This document shows positions 37,086-49,887 of a stretch of DNA of 64,000 nucleotides, piece after piece. The position numbers and the translations under genes were made by a program. The notes below the pieces were generated by a model. That model did no database searches. It saw only the letters and a program-made list of their open reading frames with translations, and was not told the origin of the DNA. The first letter of the stretch is position 1; each line of letters begins with the position of its first letter. The DNA comes from Holtermannia corniformis (Eukaryota > Basidiomycota > Tremellomycetes > Holtermanniales), in contig BCIJ01000019.1 of the NCBI GenBank assembly GCA_001599935.1, forward strand, positions 293,296 to 357,295, read 5' to 3'.

Positions 37086-39417
37086 ATGACCGACACTTTG
37101 CAGCCCTCGCCTGAACTCAAGGTCAGTGCCGTCCTCTCGCCAGACCGCCGGTGCGAGGGAAAGCTCCTCGGCGTACCGCTGCTTCGCCAAAGGGACAGAC
37201 CGACACCGGCGATCCGCACATGAAGTGTTTCAGGATCCAAGAGCTGACCCCTGAATCGCAGCGAGTCATTGTGACGGGCGGTGCCGGCTATATCGGTCAG
37301 TAGGACCATTGCTGCAGCTCCCATGGACACGTAAAGGACTGACATGCCATCACACAGGCTCCCACATTGTCGTCTCCCTCCTCCTGACGCGCCGCTACCT
37401 CCCCATCGTCATTGACAACTATCACAACGCGTACCCGACCGCGCTCAAGCGATGTGAAGAGATTGCCATCAGTGAACTGGGGTATGTCGGTTCATCCGCG
37501 CATCCTTCAAGCTCGGCACTTGGTTCACGCTAATGCCCACCCTTCGCGCACAGACCCAACGCATCACCGCAGCAAATCGCAAACTGCAGACCTGAACTGT
37601 ACCGGTGCGACCTGACGGACGCCGCGGCCGTCGAGCAAGTGTTTGAAGAGTGCGACGCTAGAGGTGGCGTTTGGGCCGTGGTTCACCTGGCGGTGAGTGG
37701 CAAGCTGTACATTGTGCTTGGGCAAGAACCGAGACAGGCTATCGCGTCGATAGCTCACTGCTGCATGACAGCCGTAGAGGCTTCAGGGCGACAGCTGCGT
37801 GCGACGGTCGAGTTGACAGGACGACGTCTCGTTACAGCCCTCGTGATGACCTTGGCTCGTCACGGGTCGATCTTGCACAGCTCCGTTCTATATGTGTCGT
37901 CTGCACGACATGAGCCTCCTGGTTAGGATGCGCTCTGCCGCAAACTTGATCCACCAGAAATACGTTCCAAGGATCCAAGTTTCGGAGAGCACATTGACGT
38001 GCTCTAACGAAGTGATGGGCATTTGGTTCAGTAACGCAGCGGACTCGATGGGCAGACACCAGACGGGCGTGTCGGTCGACTGGGTGATACCCCGCCCATG
38101 TTTCCACATGCGTTAACCTGATCATCCCCGTTTGCATGAAAGTCGATATGAATCGACATGAGGCAAAAAGCCTTCGCCAAAAAAAACGTGCCGTCGGCTT
38201 GCGATCGTCAACGGTAGACGCTGCAACGGCATAGCTTGCGCAATCGTCGTTGATCGTGCGTCAGTTGCACGTAGCTCTGTGGGATGCGCATCTATCTTTC
38301 CACGATCCCACGCCGACTGTTCATTTATTTACACGATCATGTTCAGGCCGCTGCCTTTCCTGCATAGTTGCTGACTCTCACAGGCTCTCAAGGCCGTCGG
38401 CGAGTCTGGTCAGATTCCCCTCGCCTACTACCGCAACAATGTCTCGGCCTCGGTATCCCTCTTCGAGGTAAGCACCATCAGTAACATCGCCACCGTCACG
38501 AGCTCACGCATTGCAGTCGATGGACCGCCATAAGTGCTACAACCTCGTCTTCTCCTCTTCTGCTACCGTCTACGGGACACCCACGACGATCCCCATCCCC
38601 GAAACATCGCCTCTGATTCCCGAGAGCTGCTACGGCCGAACAAAAGCCATGGTCGAGGAGATTGTAAAGGACCTGTGTAGGGCTGCGCCAAAGCAGGGCG
38701 GTCTACGAGCCGTCAGCTTGCGCTTCTTCAAGTGAGTTTGGCCTACATCCATCATGGGCGGCGGTACTGATTGACCCTAGCCCGGCAGGAGCCCATCCTT
38801 CTGGACGGTTAGGAGAGGAACCGCGAGGCAAGCCCGGAAACCTGCTGCCTTTGCTCTCGCAGATGGCCGTCGGGCGGGATAAGAGCGAGCTCAAGGTGTT
38901 TGGCGATGATTACCCTACCATGTGGGTGTTGGCCTCGTAGCGTGTGAGCCCTGCTGAGATCACCACAGCGACGGTACCTGTGTGCGCGACTACCTGCACG
39001 TCATGGACTTGGCAAAGGGACACGTCCTTGCACTCGATGCCTTGGCTGTCCCTGCCGAGGGCAAGACCATCTTTTCCAAGTGCACTGCGGCCGAGGGCAA
39101 CTGCCGACAGTTCAACCTGGGCAAGGGCGTTGGTCAGAGCGTGTTGAGCATGATCAAGGCGATGAAGAAGGCCACTGGGTTCGACTACCGATGGGAGGTT
39201 GTCGGCCGGCGGTGAGATCAGTGTCGTCGGCGTGGCGCAAGCTGACATTTGCAGAATCGGCGACGTGCCAGACCTGACCGCGGACCCGACACTCGCCCAA
39301 GCCGAGCTCGGGTTCATCGCGACCGAAGACCTCGACAGCATGTGTCGTGATCTCTGGAACTTTCAAACAATGAACCCGCACGGCTACGAAGAGGAACGAC
39401 GAGCGAACGGCAAGTAG
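37086..39417 (+). CDS. GAL10: UDP-glucose 4-epimerase
   Basis: Interconverts UDP-glucose and UDP-galactose with bound NAD+ (Leloir pathway and galactose supply for glycans). Spliced, it begins [12 protein letters not shown], then [20 protein letters not shown] with the NAD-binding GxxGxxG. Next are [40 protein letters not shown] and [12 protein letters not shown]; the Ser-Ala-Thr and YxxxK catalytic residues are present. Then come [39 protein letters not shown] and [18 protein letters not shown]. It stops after about 370 residues without the mutarotase domain fused in S. cerevisiae Gal10. Nine or so introns. One, after WAVVHLA, is 691 nt long and all others are below about 150 nt. Confidence 0.92.
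37693..38383 (+). other. 691-nt intron within the epimerase gene
   Basis: Donor GTGAGTGG follows the Leu-Ala codons CTG GCG; the acceptor is CTGACTCTCACAG before GCT CTC AAG GCC. The splice restores the conserved [11 protein letters not shown] segment, so the boundaries are secure. It is more than ten times the usual intron length here. The inside holds a perfect hairpin, GTCGAT-ATGA-ATCGAC (38142-38157), an A-run (38179-38186) and no convincing gene on either strand. Confidence 0.8.
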
Positions 39418-39829
39418 AAGGATGGATCGCATACCGCAAAGAGTCGCAAGAGGAGGGTCGGGCCCTGTTGTCGTTGTCATTGTTTCTTGTTTTGTCTCGC
39501 TCGTTCGCACGAAAAGCATGCCATCCTATAGTCTAAGCATTTGTTGCTGCTGCCGGAGCTACTTGATGCTGAACCCGGAACCGGCCACGGCCACGTGCCA
39601 CTCACTTGACCTTTCCCGTTTCACCTTTGCCACCGTCTCGACCTCACACGACAATAACTTGCGCGGGCGTTGATTCTCAAGCATAGCAAGGCCTCGTACA
39701 GCCTTTCAACGAACTAGATCAAGCGGCAGACAAGAGTGATACAACCTCGAAGTGGGACCGAACAAGGCTCGTCTCTGCCCTTCGACTTCGACTTCGACAA
39801 CCCCTTTGGTCTGCTTGATTGTTCAAACT
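39418..39829. other. Gap between the epimerase gene and RAD6
   Basis: 412 bp holding the epimerase 3' end and the RAD6 promoter. A short TTCGAC repeat lies at 39779-39798. No gene is visible. Confidence 0.45.
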
Positions 39830-40605
39830 ATGGTATATCGCTGGCTATGCTTGCTCACGGTAGGAAACGATACTGATACACTACGCACCATAGTCAACCG
39901 CGTCGAAACGCCGGCTGATTCGCGACTTCAAGCGGCTGTCGTCGGACCCGCCGATTGGGATCAGCGGCAGCCCGAACCCCGACAACATTATGATCTGGAA
40001 CGCTGTCATCTTTGGTCCGCGTACGTACCGCGTCCAGGTCGGTGTCCCAGGCGCTGATCCCATTCTTAGCCGAAACACCATTCGAAGACGGCTCGTTCCG
40101 ACTCGTCTTGACGTTCACCGACTCGTACCCAAACAAACCGCCGACGGTCCGATTCGTGTCGAAAATGTTCCACCCAAACATCTACGCCAACGGCGAGCTC
40201 TGTCTCGATATCCTCCAGAACCGATGGAGTCCAACGTACGACGTGGCGGCGATCCTGACTAGTGTCCAGAGTTTGCTCAATGACCCGAACCCGCAGAGGT
40301 GTGTTGACTGGCGATCTGAGTGTCATATCGTGCTAACGACTGGTCAGTCCGGCTAATCTAGAGGCTGCCAACCTGTTCCGGGAGAATATGAAGGAATACG
40401 AGCGTCGGGTCAAGGTACGTCGTCGCTGCCGACCCGGTGACATCGCCGACAGCAGCTGACTTGCATACAGGAGACGGTCGAGCAGTCATGGCTTGACGCG
40501 GGAGAGGACATTGACGACATGGACGATGACGATGACGACGGCGGTGACGACGGCGACGACGACGACGAGCTCGACGAGGCCGGTGACGCGCACATGCAAG
40601 CTTGA
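39830..40605 (+). CDS. RAD6: Ubiquitin-conjugating enzyme E2 Rad6/Ubc2
   Basis: E2 that with Rad18 ubiquitinates PCNA for DNA-damage tolerance and with Bre1 ubiquitinates histone H2B. The first intron (39833-39893) directly follows the ATG. The spliced start [20 protein letters not shown] matches the Rad6 start MSTPARRRLMRDFKRM. Then come [60 protein letters not shown] (active-site Cys in the CLDIL context), [34 protein letters not shown] and ETVEQSW. After the E2 fold comes an Asp-rich tail of about 35 residues, as in S. cerevisiae Rad6, where it helps histone ubiquitination. Five exons or more. Confidence 0.95.
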
Positions 40606-40884
40606 TGACTCGTTTGCCGGTGTTTTCGTCACTGTTCTCAACCTCTGTCATTGCATCGTCCCAGTCAGCGTTTGGGTTGTCGTCCTGTATGTATGTCATT
40701 CCTTATTCTCTGTCCACGCATGGCAACCATTCGCTCAAGCTAGGATATCAAGGCATTCATGATCAGATATACACAGCATGCGACTAGCTTGCTCTTTGTC
40801 AGCAGACAACTATGCGTATATCTCTGGCCCGCAGGAGCTTCCGTTCGCTCAAAGAGTCACGCGGTACGCCGTGAGCATTCGTTT

Positions 40885-41304
40885 TCAAGTCAAGGCCTTC
40901 TGCCGTCTGGCTCGAAGTGACTGACACCAGTCAGCAACCTTCATCAGCACATCGAGCTTGACATACAGTGCTCCCATCAGTCGCTCCATGTCGCTCTTGG
41001 GCGTCAAAGACCGAGGACGACATCGGCACCCTTCGAGACGACTTCGGTGCAGTACACATGTATCTCGCCGCTCTCTGCGACACAGGAGCATGGTAGGAAG
41101 TGCATTCTGTCTTCGGCTACAAAGGGCAGGGAATGGATGAGTGTGGACGCAGCAATTGAGTCGACTCACGCCGCATGTCTCCAGACACCGCTCCAAAGCT
41201 CGCAAGGCACCCTCGACTTCTATTCCTGTGACAAGCCTACGGTCACCTTCGGGTGCGTTGATGCGCCGCTTTGCGGTATGGTCACAGTGACCAGAGGCAG
41301 TCAT
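40885..41304 (-). CDS. Small hypothetical Cys-containing protein
   Basis: No family recognised. Exon 1 reads MTASGHCDHTAKRRINAPEG and ends VEGALRALERCLETC. A 50-nt intron (GTGAGT...TTTGTAG) joins in phase to AEDRMHFLPCSCVAESGEIH and VYCTEVVSKGAD. From here either the frame stops after VVLGL, or a very short intron of 26 nt (GTCGTC...CCCAAG) leads to SDMERLMGALYVKLDVLMKV and ADWCQSLRARRQKALT, stop at 40885. The second reading gives about 120 residues with an amphipathic C-terminal helix and seems the better one. Six cysteines. Divergent from the beta-glucosidase gene, convergent with RAD6. Confidence 0.4.
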   Translation of the reverse strand: MTASGHCDHTAKRRINAPEGDRRLVTGIEVEGALRALERCLETCGVSRLNCCVHTHPFPALCSRRQNALPTMLLCRRERRDTCVLHRSRLEGCRCRPRSLTPKSDMERLMGALYVKLDVLMKVADWCQSLRARRQKALT

Positions 41305-41616
41305 GGTCCCCGTTGCACGCGACTCTGATGCCCGGAGGCTGTCAAGCAGAGACGGTAGGCGCTTCGTGTATATTTTCGGAGTTCCTTGACATTGCACAAT
41401 ACAGAAGGCGCAGCATCATCTCAGATCCCCGGACAACGTAGGACTGGGCAACTCGAGACTGGCAAGAAGAGGTGGAGCCCCTGAGATGACACGATGCGGA
41501 TAAACACGTTGCTGTCCCGGGTCAACCTCGGGAGCTCGGAGGGCACACGAGAGCGCAAGCTACTTAGACCGAGGGGCGTGCGTGTGCAGGCGTTTCCTGA
41601 CAGTGATCAGCTCACC
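41305..41616. promoter_or_regulatory. Divergent promoter of the small Cys-containing gene and the beta-glucosidase
   Basis: 312 bp between the two starts. The frame of the beta-glucosidase stays open upstream to an ATG at 41494, but that extension has no similarity to GH1 enzymes. No other gene is visible. Confidence 0.4.
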
Positions 41617-43861
<2,245 letters not shown>

Positions 43862-43976
43862 AGTCTGTCATCCATCCATCACAGCGTACGACCTGCCGCC
43901 AAACCTGTACACTGTCTGCCCATGAAACCAGATTGTCTGTCTTTCCGACGGGGTTACCCCGTTGCGTACTCCTATA

Positions 43977-46044
43977 TCACGCCGGTCGTCGACCCTTCTC
44001 GGGGATGTGTGCTTCTGTGACGGCTCGATCGGTCGACTCGTCCTCTTCGGGCACGTTTTGCTGGATCGAAGAGCCAGCCTTGGAGGACGTGCGAGGCACA
44101 TTGTACTTTGGCGGAAGCTCGACAACCTGACAGCGGTCAGTGGTACCCCGTGAAGCTGCGCTAACTTGCATTGGCGTTACGGTCCGGCATGTGGATAGTA
44201 ACATTGCCGCCACCGCCGTCCGAGTGCACAACATAGACGTTCCTGGGTGTTTCTTCGTTCAAATCCGGGGATGTGGGCTCGCTTTTGAATTGCATGGAGG
44301 ACCTGCTCCTGGGATCTGACCCAGAGCCGTCCAAAGACGGTGCCGGCTGGAAGTCGGATAGCCCCATTGAGCGTCGATACGAATCATGCGGGTTGAAATA
44401 CGAGTCATGGTCGCTTGAGGATTGAGCTCGCTGATGCGACGGAGAAGTGGGTGAAGGGTCGTAGAGCGAGACTGGTCCTGAGGTCACACCGGCGACAGCG
44501 CCCTTGGAGTAGGAGGTCTGCCGGAAAGGAGCGACCGACGGGTATGCGTCACGCTCAGAGTGAGTCGAGTCGCGGTCAGACTGCGTGGCAGGTCAGACAT
44601 GCGCTCTGTACTTGATGAGAGTCTTACCTTTGACCGCTTCTTGAGGCAATACATGAATAGAATCGCACCCAATGCGCCTACAACGAGAGCGCCGATAGCT
44701 GCGCCAGCGACGGCGCCGGCTCCGATCCCTTTGTTAAGACTACTCTCGATCAGCTCTGGGAACATCACTTTGCCCGCGATGTAGCTCACGAAGGTGTCAC
44801 CTGCTGGCTGGATGGAGTGTACGTCTCTCCTGTGGCCACTTTGAGACAGTCAAGACCGTTTGTGGCAATACCAGAGTGATAAGGCCCCCCTGCCCACGAG
44901 TTACCCCTCGAGTCAAAGACTCCCAGGAAGAATGCTTGACCGTGGGTCTGTCGGGACGCTCAGCTAAAGCACAAGAAAGATGGAAGCGAGCTCACAAGGC
45001 GAATGGTGTAGTTCATAGCGTTGTCGGAAGAGAAGGTCGAGTTCGAGGTGATGTTGATCTTTGTTTGGGTGAACTTTCGCGCCAAGGCGACGCATAACGA
45101 GACGTACCGGCGGTGCGAATGCTGGAGCTACTACGAGCTATGGCACGCTTGAGTCAACTCTGTGCGTAGTCCACTGCGTCCAGCTCACCGTGAAAGGCCC
45201 CGTACCATTCTTGGGTGTGACGCGCAAATCGGTGCTGCGATACCTCAGCCGGTTGCCACTTTGCACTCGATGTGCTGCACTCACCAGACGGCTGGCCAGC
45301 CATTACTCGCGACGGCTCCTAGCGGATCTTCCACCATGACTTCTAGGCCTGTGCGGGGGTCGGGGATCCAGCTGCCTCTCAACGAAGTGCTGCACGCGCT
45401 TGTCGCGTTGGCAGCCTCCTCGAGCGATTCCGGGGTGCTGATGACAGTGTAGAGGTCTTGGCACCCGCCTGCAGCTCCATTGGACGCCCAGGTACAGGTG
45501 ATGAATTGGGATCCATTCTGCATGGGGAACAGCACGTCGCGAGGGCTCGAGAGGTCACCGACATTCTCACTGATGTGTGTCAGCGTGCGCAGGTGTGACT
45601 CGCCACTCACGTGTGCGCATAGAGCGCCGGATACATTGTCCCATTCGCATCGACGACGTTCTCCCGAGCGAACGTAGTCATGTAGTATGGTGCTTGAGGG
45701 TCTGATCGCCATGAAGCTAGACCCGACACGCAACCGCAGCAACTTGCCTTGGCCACCGAACTTGGGCGTGCGCACGACCGAGGCTTCAAAGTTTCCGGGA
45801 CAAGCATTCATCAGAGGCAGCTGAGGGAGGTCAGCCATGTCCGGAATGCGATACACGACTGACGACTAGAGGACCCGGGGGTACAATGCTGAAGAGGAAC
45901 GACATGACCTGATCGCCCGTGTTTGGGCCTTTGGCGCACCGTCAGATGTCGGCTTCTGACATTTCGCTCATGCTCACGACTTGTCTCGGCCAATACGACA
46001 CAGGGCACAATGAACACCCATAGCGCAGATGTTGTGAACAGCAT
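43977..46044 (-). CDS. Single-pass surface protein with large ectodomain
   Basis: The start MLFTTSALWVFIVPCVVLAE is a signal peptide on its own exon. The ectodomain of about 330 residues carries many potential N-glycosylation sites and motifs seen in fungal single-pass surface proteins: LMNACPGNFEASVVRTPKF, APYYMTTFARENVVDANGTM, NGSQFITCTWASNGAAGGCQ, MNYTIRL, THGQAFFLGVFDSRGNSWAG. A membrane segment follows (GAVAGAAIGALVVGALGAIL), then KKRSK and a cytosolic tail rich in Ser, Pro and charged residues. About nine introns. One near 45717-45747 either uses a GC-AG pair (donor GCAAGT, 31 nt) or a weak GT donor (GTGGCC, 44 nt); both keep the frame. Likely a plasma-membrane or wall sensor; function not shown. 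Confidence 0.65.
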
Positions 46045-46416
46045 GATGGTGATGTCGAGCAACCGTGAGTACAGAGCTTTTGAAAGAGGGCAAGAGCTAG
46101 ATAGCTCCGTCCCAGCATTCGCCACTTTAGCCCGCAGATCCACAGCTTTCGGATACAATGCATCCGTCTGATTGATCTGAGAGCCGCTGTGCACGCGCGA
46201 AGCAGTGCACTCGAGCGGATGCGAGACAGACCCGAATATGCAGCAGCCAAGATGCGGTGTCATCAGGTCCATCAAACATCCGCTCAACCAAAAGTGGCAG
46301 TTGGGCGGAAGCGGGTAGGCACCTTCTCGGGTAGGGCGCTCGCATTCATTGTGCGCATGTGCGCTGTCGATCCCGTACATGTACATTTCCGCTCTGTGCT
46401 GCTGCTGCTCAACCCC
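46045..46416. other. Gap between hexokinase 3' end and surface-protein start
   Basis: 372 bp between two genes on the same strand. It should hold the surface protein's promoter. Open frames on both strands show no domain. Confidence 0.4.
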
Positions 46417-49246
46417 TCAGATCTCGACGTGGATGCCCGCTTCCTTGCGCTCCTTGGTCATGGCCGCGATCAACGCGGCTCCGACACCGGACCCATCCTC
46501 GGCGTGGTGCGTCTTGATGTTCCTACGCGGCGTCAGCACACCGTCTCCTCTCGCGTTACACGCAATACTCACTTGCCCTTCTCGCCAAAGATATCGACGA
46601 GAGCAGTGTGGATCCGGTTGGCAAAGTTGGGGTATTTCTGCTTTGGTCAGCATGAGTGCTGAACCACCCAATCGACCGACGTTGTAGAGGGAGCCGTCGG
46701 CGCCGACTGCACAGCCCTCCTCCAGGTAGCCCTTTTTGCTGACCAGAGCAGCGATACCGCATGCACTCAGACGGGCGGCACGGGTACCTATCAGGGCCGC
46801 GAGCTTCTGGAAGAATTGACGCTCCTCGATCGTCGTCTCGACACCAAAGAAGTGGGTAAAGACACCGATGATGGTCAAGAGCTCGTCGGTGGTGTCGCTA
46901 TCCAGTCAGCCCGGCGCTAGTACAATGCAGCACACCTACCTCTCCATGAGCGACAAGAAAGCAGTGTCAAAGTTGTAAGCCTTCTCGAGCTTGTACGTGT
47001 TCTGACCCAAGAAGAGGTCTCCTTGGTCGATGAGCTCGCAGATGACCAGACGGAAGATCTCGCCGAGGTAGAGACCAGCAATCATCTTCTCGAAAGACTG
47101 CTCGCCAGGCTTGTTGGACGACTCGTCAATGATGATGTCGTACTTTGTGCGAGCTGGGGTTGTCAGCAGTGGACAATCGACAGTCGAGGCGACTCACGCA
47201 AGTGCTGGTGCTCAAACGAGTCGAACGCTCCCCATTCGCACTGCAGATGTTAGTACAGTCCGCGATCCACGCAATCACCCACGTTGATCGCCATCTCCTC
47301 CTTGGGGTCCAAGTTGAACTCTGCCATCTTGGGAATGTTACCGGCCGTCTCGACATAAGCAGCGTTACAGCCGGTACCGAGGATGACACCAATCTTGGTG
47401 TTGGGGTCGACATAGTTGGACGCAATCAGCGTACCAGTCGTGTCATTGATGAGCGCCGTGAGCGCGATGGGAAGCTTGGCCTTGGCGAGCGACTTTGCAA
47501 ACATTTCGGCAACGTTCTTGCCCTCGGTGTTGGGGTTGCCGAAACCCTTGGTCCACCGGATAAGCTCTGCGTGGGTCAGTCGGGTCTCGGTCATTAGCGT
47601 CCAACGCACCGCCGTGGTCAATACGCTCTTGGCTGGAGAACAGGGTGAGCGTTCGGGTTGTACTTGAGCAATTCCAAGTAGCACTCACGCGCAAGGGTAT
47701 GAGAACTGTCACGCGAGTCAGCTACACGCAATGCTGCCGTCCGAGGTCGACTCACGGTGAAACCAAGGGGCAGGACGTCGTCGTTGTCGGTACGGCCCAA
47801 GTTGTCCGTAATGAACGACGAGAGACATTCGGCGCAGAAATCAAAGCTGATGGACGGCGTCAGCAAAGTTGATCAATGCTGTCAAAACGTCCGGTCGCTA
47901 TGTTTGTTCAACCACGATCATAATGCGCCAGCTGGTTCGCTGAGTTTAGCTGGAGATCTCTATTTGGCTATCTCAGAAAGACATCCTGACTGTATAACGC
48001 GTAGAGAAGGGCATAGATCCTGTAAAGATTGCGACGACAGAGGGTCTCGCCTGATAGAACCCGGATCGCGAGCAGCTGCCAAGGTGAAGTCTCGTGACAG
48101 TTGACGACTGTCACTGACCCGTTTCCAAGCAAAGCTGCCACGACGGGTGAATTCCAAGGCAGTCACAACGCGTGCCATCGTAGCAGCTGTCGTGCGTGCT
48201 CGTGGCCGTGATGACGCTGCATGCCGAACGTGGCCTGGCAGTTGCACTTGGTGATTCAATTGCAGTTTGCGACGATTCTGACTATCGGGTGGCTGCCATC
48301 CTGTCTCCGCATCAAGTTGGATAAGCTCGAGCGACGATGCGCACTCAGATGAGCCATGGAAGCTCGACTGATACTGCCAATTTCTGCGTGACCGTCATCC
48401 CAGTGAAAGACGATGCTTGCGCTGAGGACGCTCCGGACACCTGCAGCGCTTGCGCTCTGATGTCGCCTAGAGTCCCAGCTGCGCGTCGGGGTTTCAATCG
48501 TAGCTGCAGCTCACCCTCGCCGTGCGCAACGAGCGCGGCCGCTCATCACCTCGGCAGCGAGTGAAACCGCCGGCTCGAACCTAGCCGCACACTGAACCTC
48601 GAACCGAACCTCTTCGTAGCGTCCAATACAATAGGTACGCACAGTTTAGCCCCATCCTCCTGCTTTTGCTCATCGGTCAATCGATACTTTGTCTGCGTGA
48701 TCTCGAACCGGCCCTCGCCGAGCAGGGTGACAAGGCAGACTCGAAGGTTGGTACCGCCGAGGTCGAGTGCGAGGAACTCGCCCTTTTCTTGTCCGGAGGG
48801 GTACTGGTGGGCGTTAGCGTTGGGGTTGGCGCTGTGCGGGATAGCAGAGAGGGCGGGGGAATACGGGATGGAATGGCCGAGATGACTCGGGAACGGAAGA
48901 AAAGGACGTACGCCAAAGACAAAAGTCGGGACTGAACGCGAGCAGGTCGTTAGTTTCCAACACGCTAAACTCTATGCGCCACACGCACTCATGGGCTACA
49001 CGCATCACATCAGCTCAGCCTCAGTATAGACCCAACGCGGTCAGATAACTCACAACCGTCTGTCCATGCTGCTTGAGACCCTTGTCGAGCGTCTCCTCGA
49101 ACGCATGTACGATCATACGCATGCGCTGGGGGGTGACTGTGACCAATGTCAGCCTCACCTCGCCAAGTTCCAACCGACCGGGTGGTGTAGGAGAGACAGG
49201 ACTGACGTGTAAACAGAGCCTCGTACTTTCTCAAGTGGTCTGCCAT
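46417..49246 (-). CDS. HXK: Hexokinase
   Basis: Phosphorylates glucose and other hexoses with ATP, cytosolic, first step of glycolysis. Spliced start MADHLRKYEALFTLTPQRMR, then MIVHAFEETLDKGLKQHGQ, YPSGQEKGEFLALDLGGTNL with the phosphate-1 loop, and FDFCAECLSSFITDNLGR. Sugar-binding and catalytic parts are FSYPCAQERIDHGELIRWTK, GFGNPNTEGKNVAEMFAKSL and LINDTTGTLIASNYVDPNTK, with the catalytic Asp in NDTTG. IGVILGTGCNAAYVE and AINVEWGAFDSF follow; the end is GSGVGAALIAAMTKERKE then AGIHVEI. About 14 exons. Most introns are near 50 nt, but one of 796 nt splits KL/FDF. No nuclear or mitochondrial targeting sequence is visible. Confidence 0.94.
47847..48642 (-). other. 796-nt intron within the hexokinase gene
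   Basis: Donor GTGCGTACC follows GCT AAA CT; the acceptor is GACGCCGTCCATCAG before CTTTGATTTC. The splice restores AKLFDFCAECL, conserved in fungal hexokinases, so the limits are secure. The inside has short open frames on both strands (up to about 100 codons) with no domain, and no tRNA. A CTGACGC branch site precedes the acceptor. Confidence 0.8.
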
Positions 49247-49276
49247 TGTCTCTGTCCGACCCGGTTCAGCATGCTA

Positions 49277-49654
49277 TCACGGAGGTGGACCAGACCGACT
49301 TTTCTCGGCGTGAGGAAACTCGACGTCATCCTGTTGAGCGAACGTGACAGTCGTATACGGTCGGGTGGTCGTCAAGGGTTCCCGGGTGAAATCGAGGTCG
49401 GTGCGGGAAGCAAGCCATTGCCGGCGGCAGTTGCAGGTTGCGTCACAAAGTCGGAAAAGAGCAGAGCGAGGCCGTCAGCCCTGATCTTGCCGCTCTGACC
49501 AGTGCAGAGTTGTACATACGTTTGTCCTCGTGTGGTAGACGACATGCTGGCCCGAGGGCGTCACAATCGTGCCGGACCCTCGACGGGTCGTGCGCGGGCT
49601 AGCGGCCTCTTCCGAGATGGAGACGCGCGTGTTGAGCTTTGGAGCGGTGGCCAT
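49277..49654 (-). CDS. Small hypothetical protein just upstream of hexokinase
   Basis: No family recognised. The start MATAPKLNTRVSISEEAASP leads to GSGTIVTPSGQHVVYHTRTN. A 34-nt intron (GTATGT...GGCAAG) joins in phase to IRADGLALLFSDF. A 116-nt intron (GTGACG...CAACAG) joins in phase to DDVEFPHAEKSRSGPPP and stop. The result is about 75 residues. Without the second intron the frame runs VTQPATAAGNGLLPAPTS and stops at 49372. It ends only 30 bp before the hexokinase ATG on the same strand, so hexokinase transcription must start within or upstream of this gene. An upstream exon of hexokinase is ruled out by the stop codons between them unless an unseen splice exists. Confidence 0.45.
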
Positions 49655-49887
49655 GGTGGCGAGTAGGATGGAACAGAGTGGGATGGTACAAAGGAGAGGG
49701 GACGGTACGCTGACTGCCTTTACCTTTTGCTGCTGCTGCACCGCGCGACCGAGCGACGGACGGATTCTCGCCAGTGACAGTGTGCGCCCCTCACTTTGAC
49801 TACTCCAAGTGGCACACCGAGCGGCACAGAGCCCCAGACTGGGCAGCTCGGGCTACTACTCGCCGATCGGACACAGCGTAGACCTAG

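Noticed and set aside
37639..37926. Open frame running into the long epimerase intron
   Set aside because: The conserved protein resumes only after splicing at 38383, so the intronic part is not coding in this frame.
47960..48259. 99-codon frame inside the long hexokinase intron
   Set aside because: No domain, no splice signals of its own, basic low-information composition.
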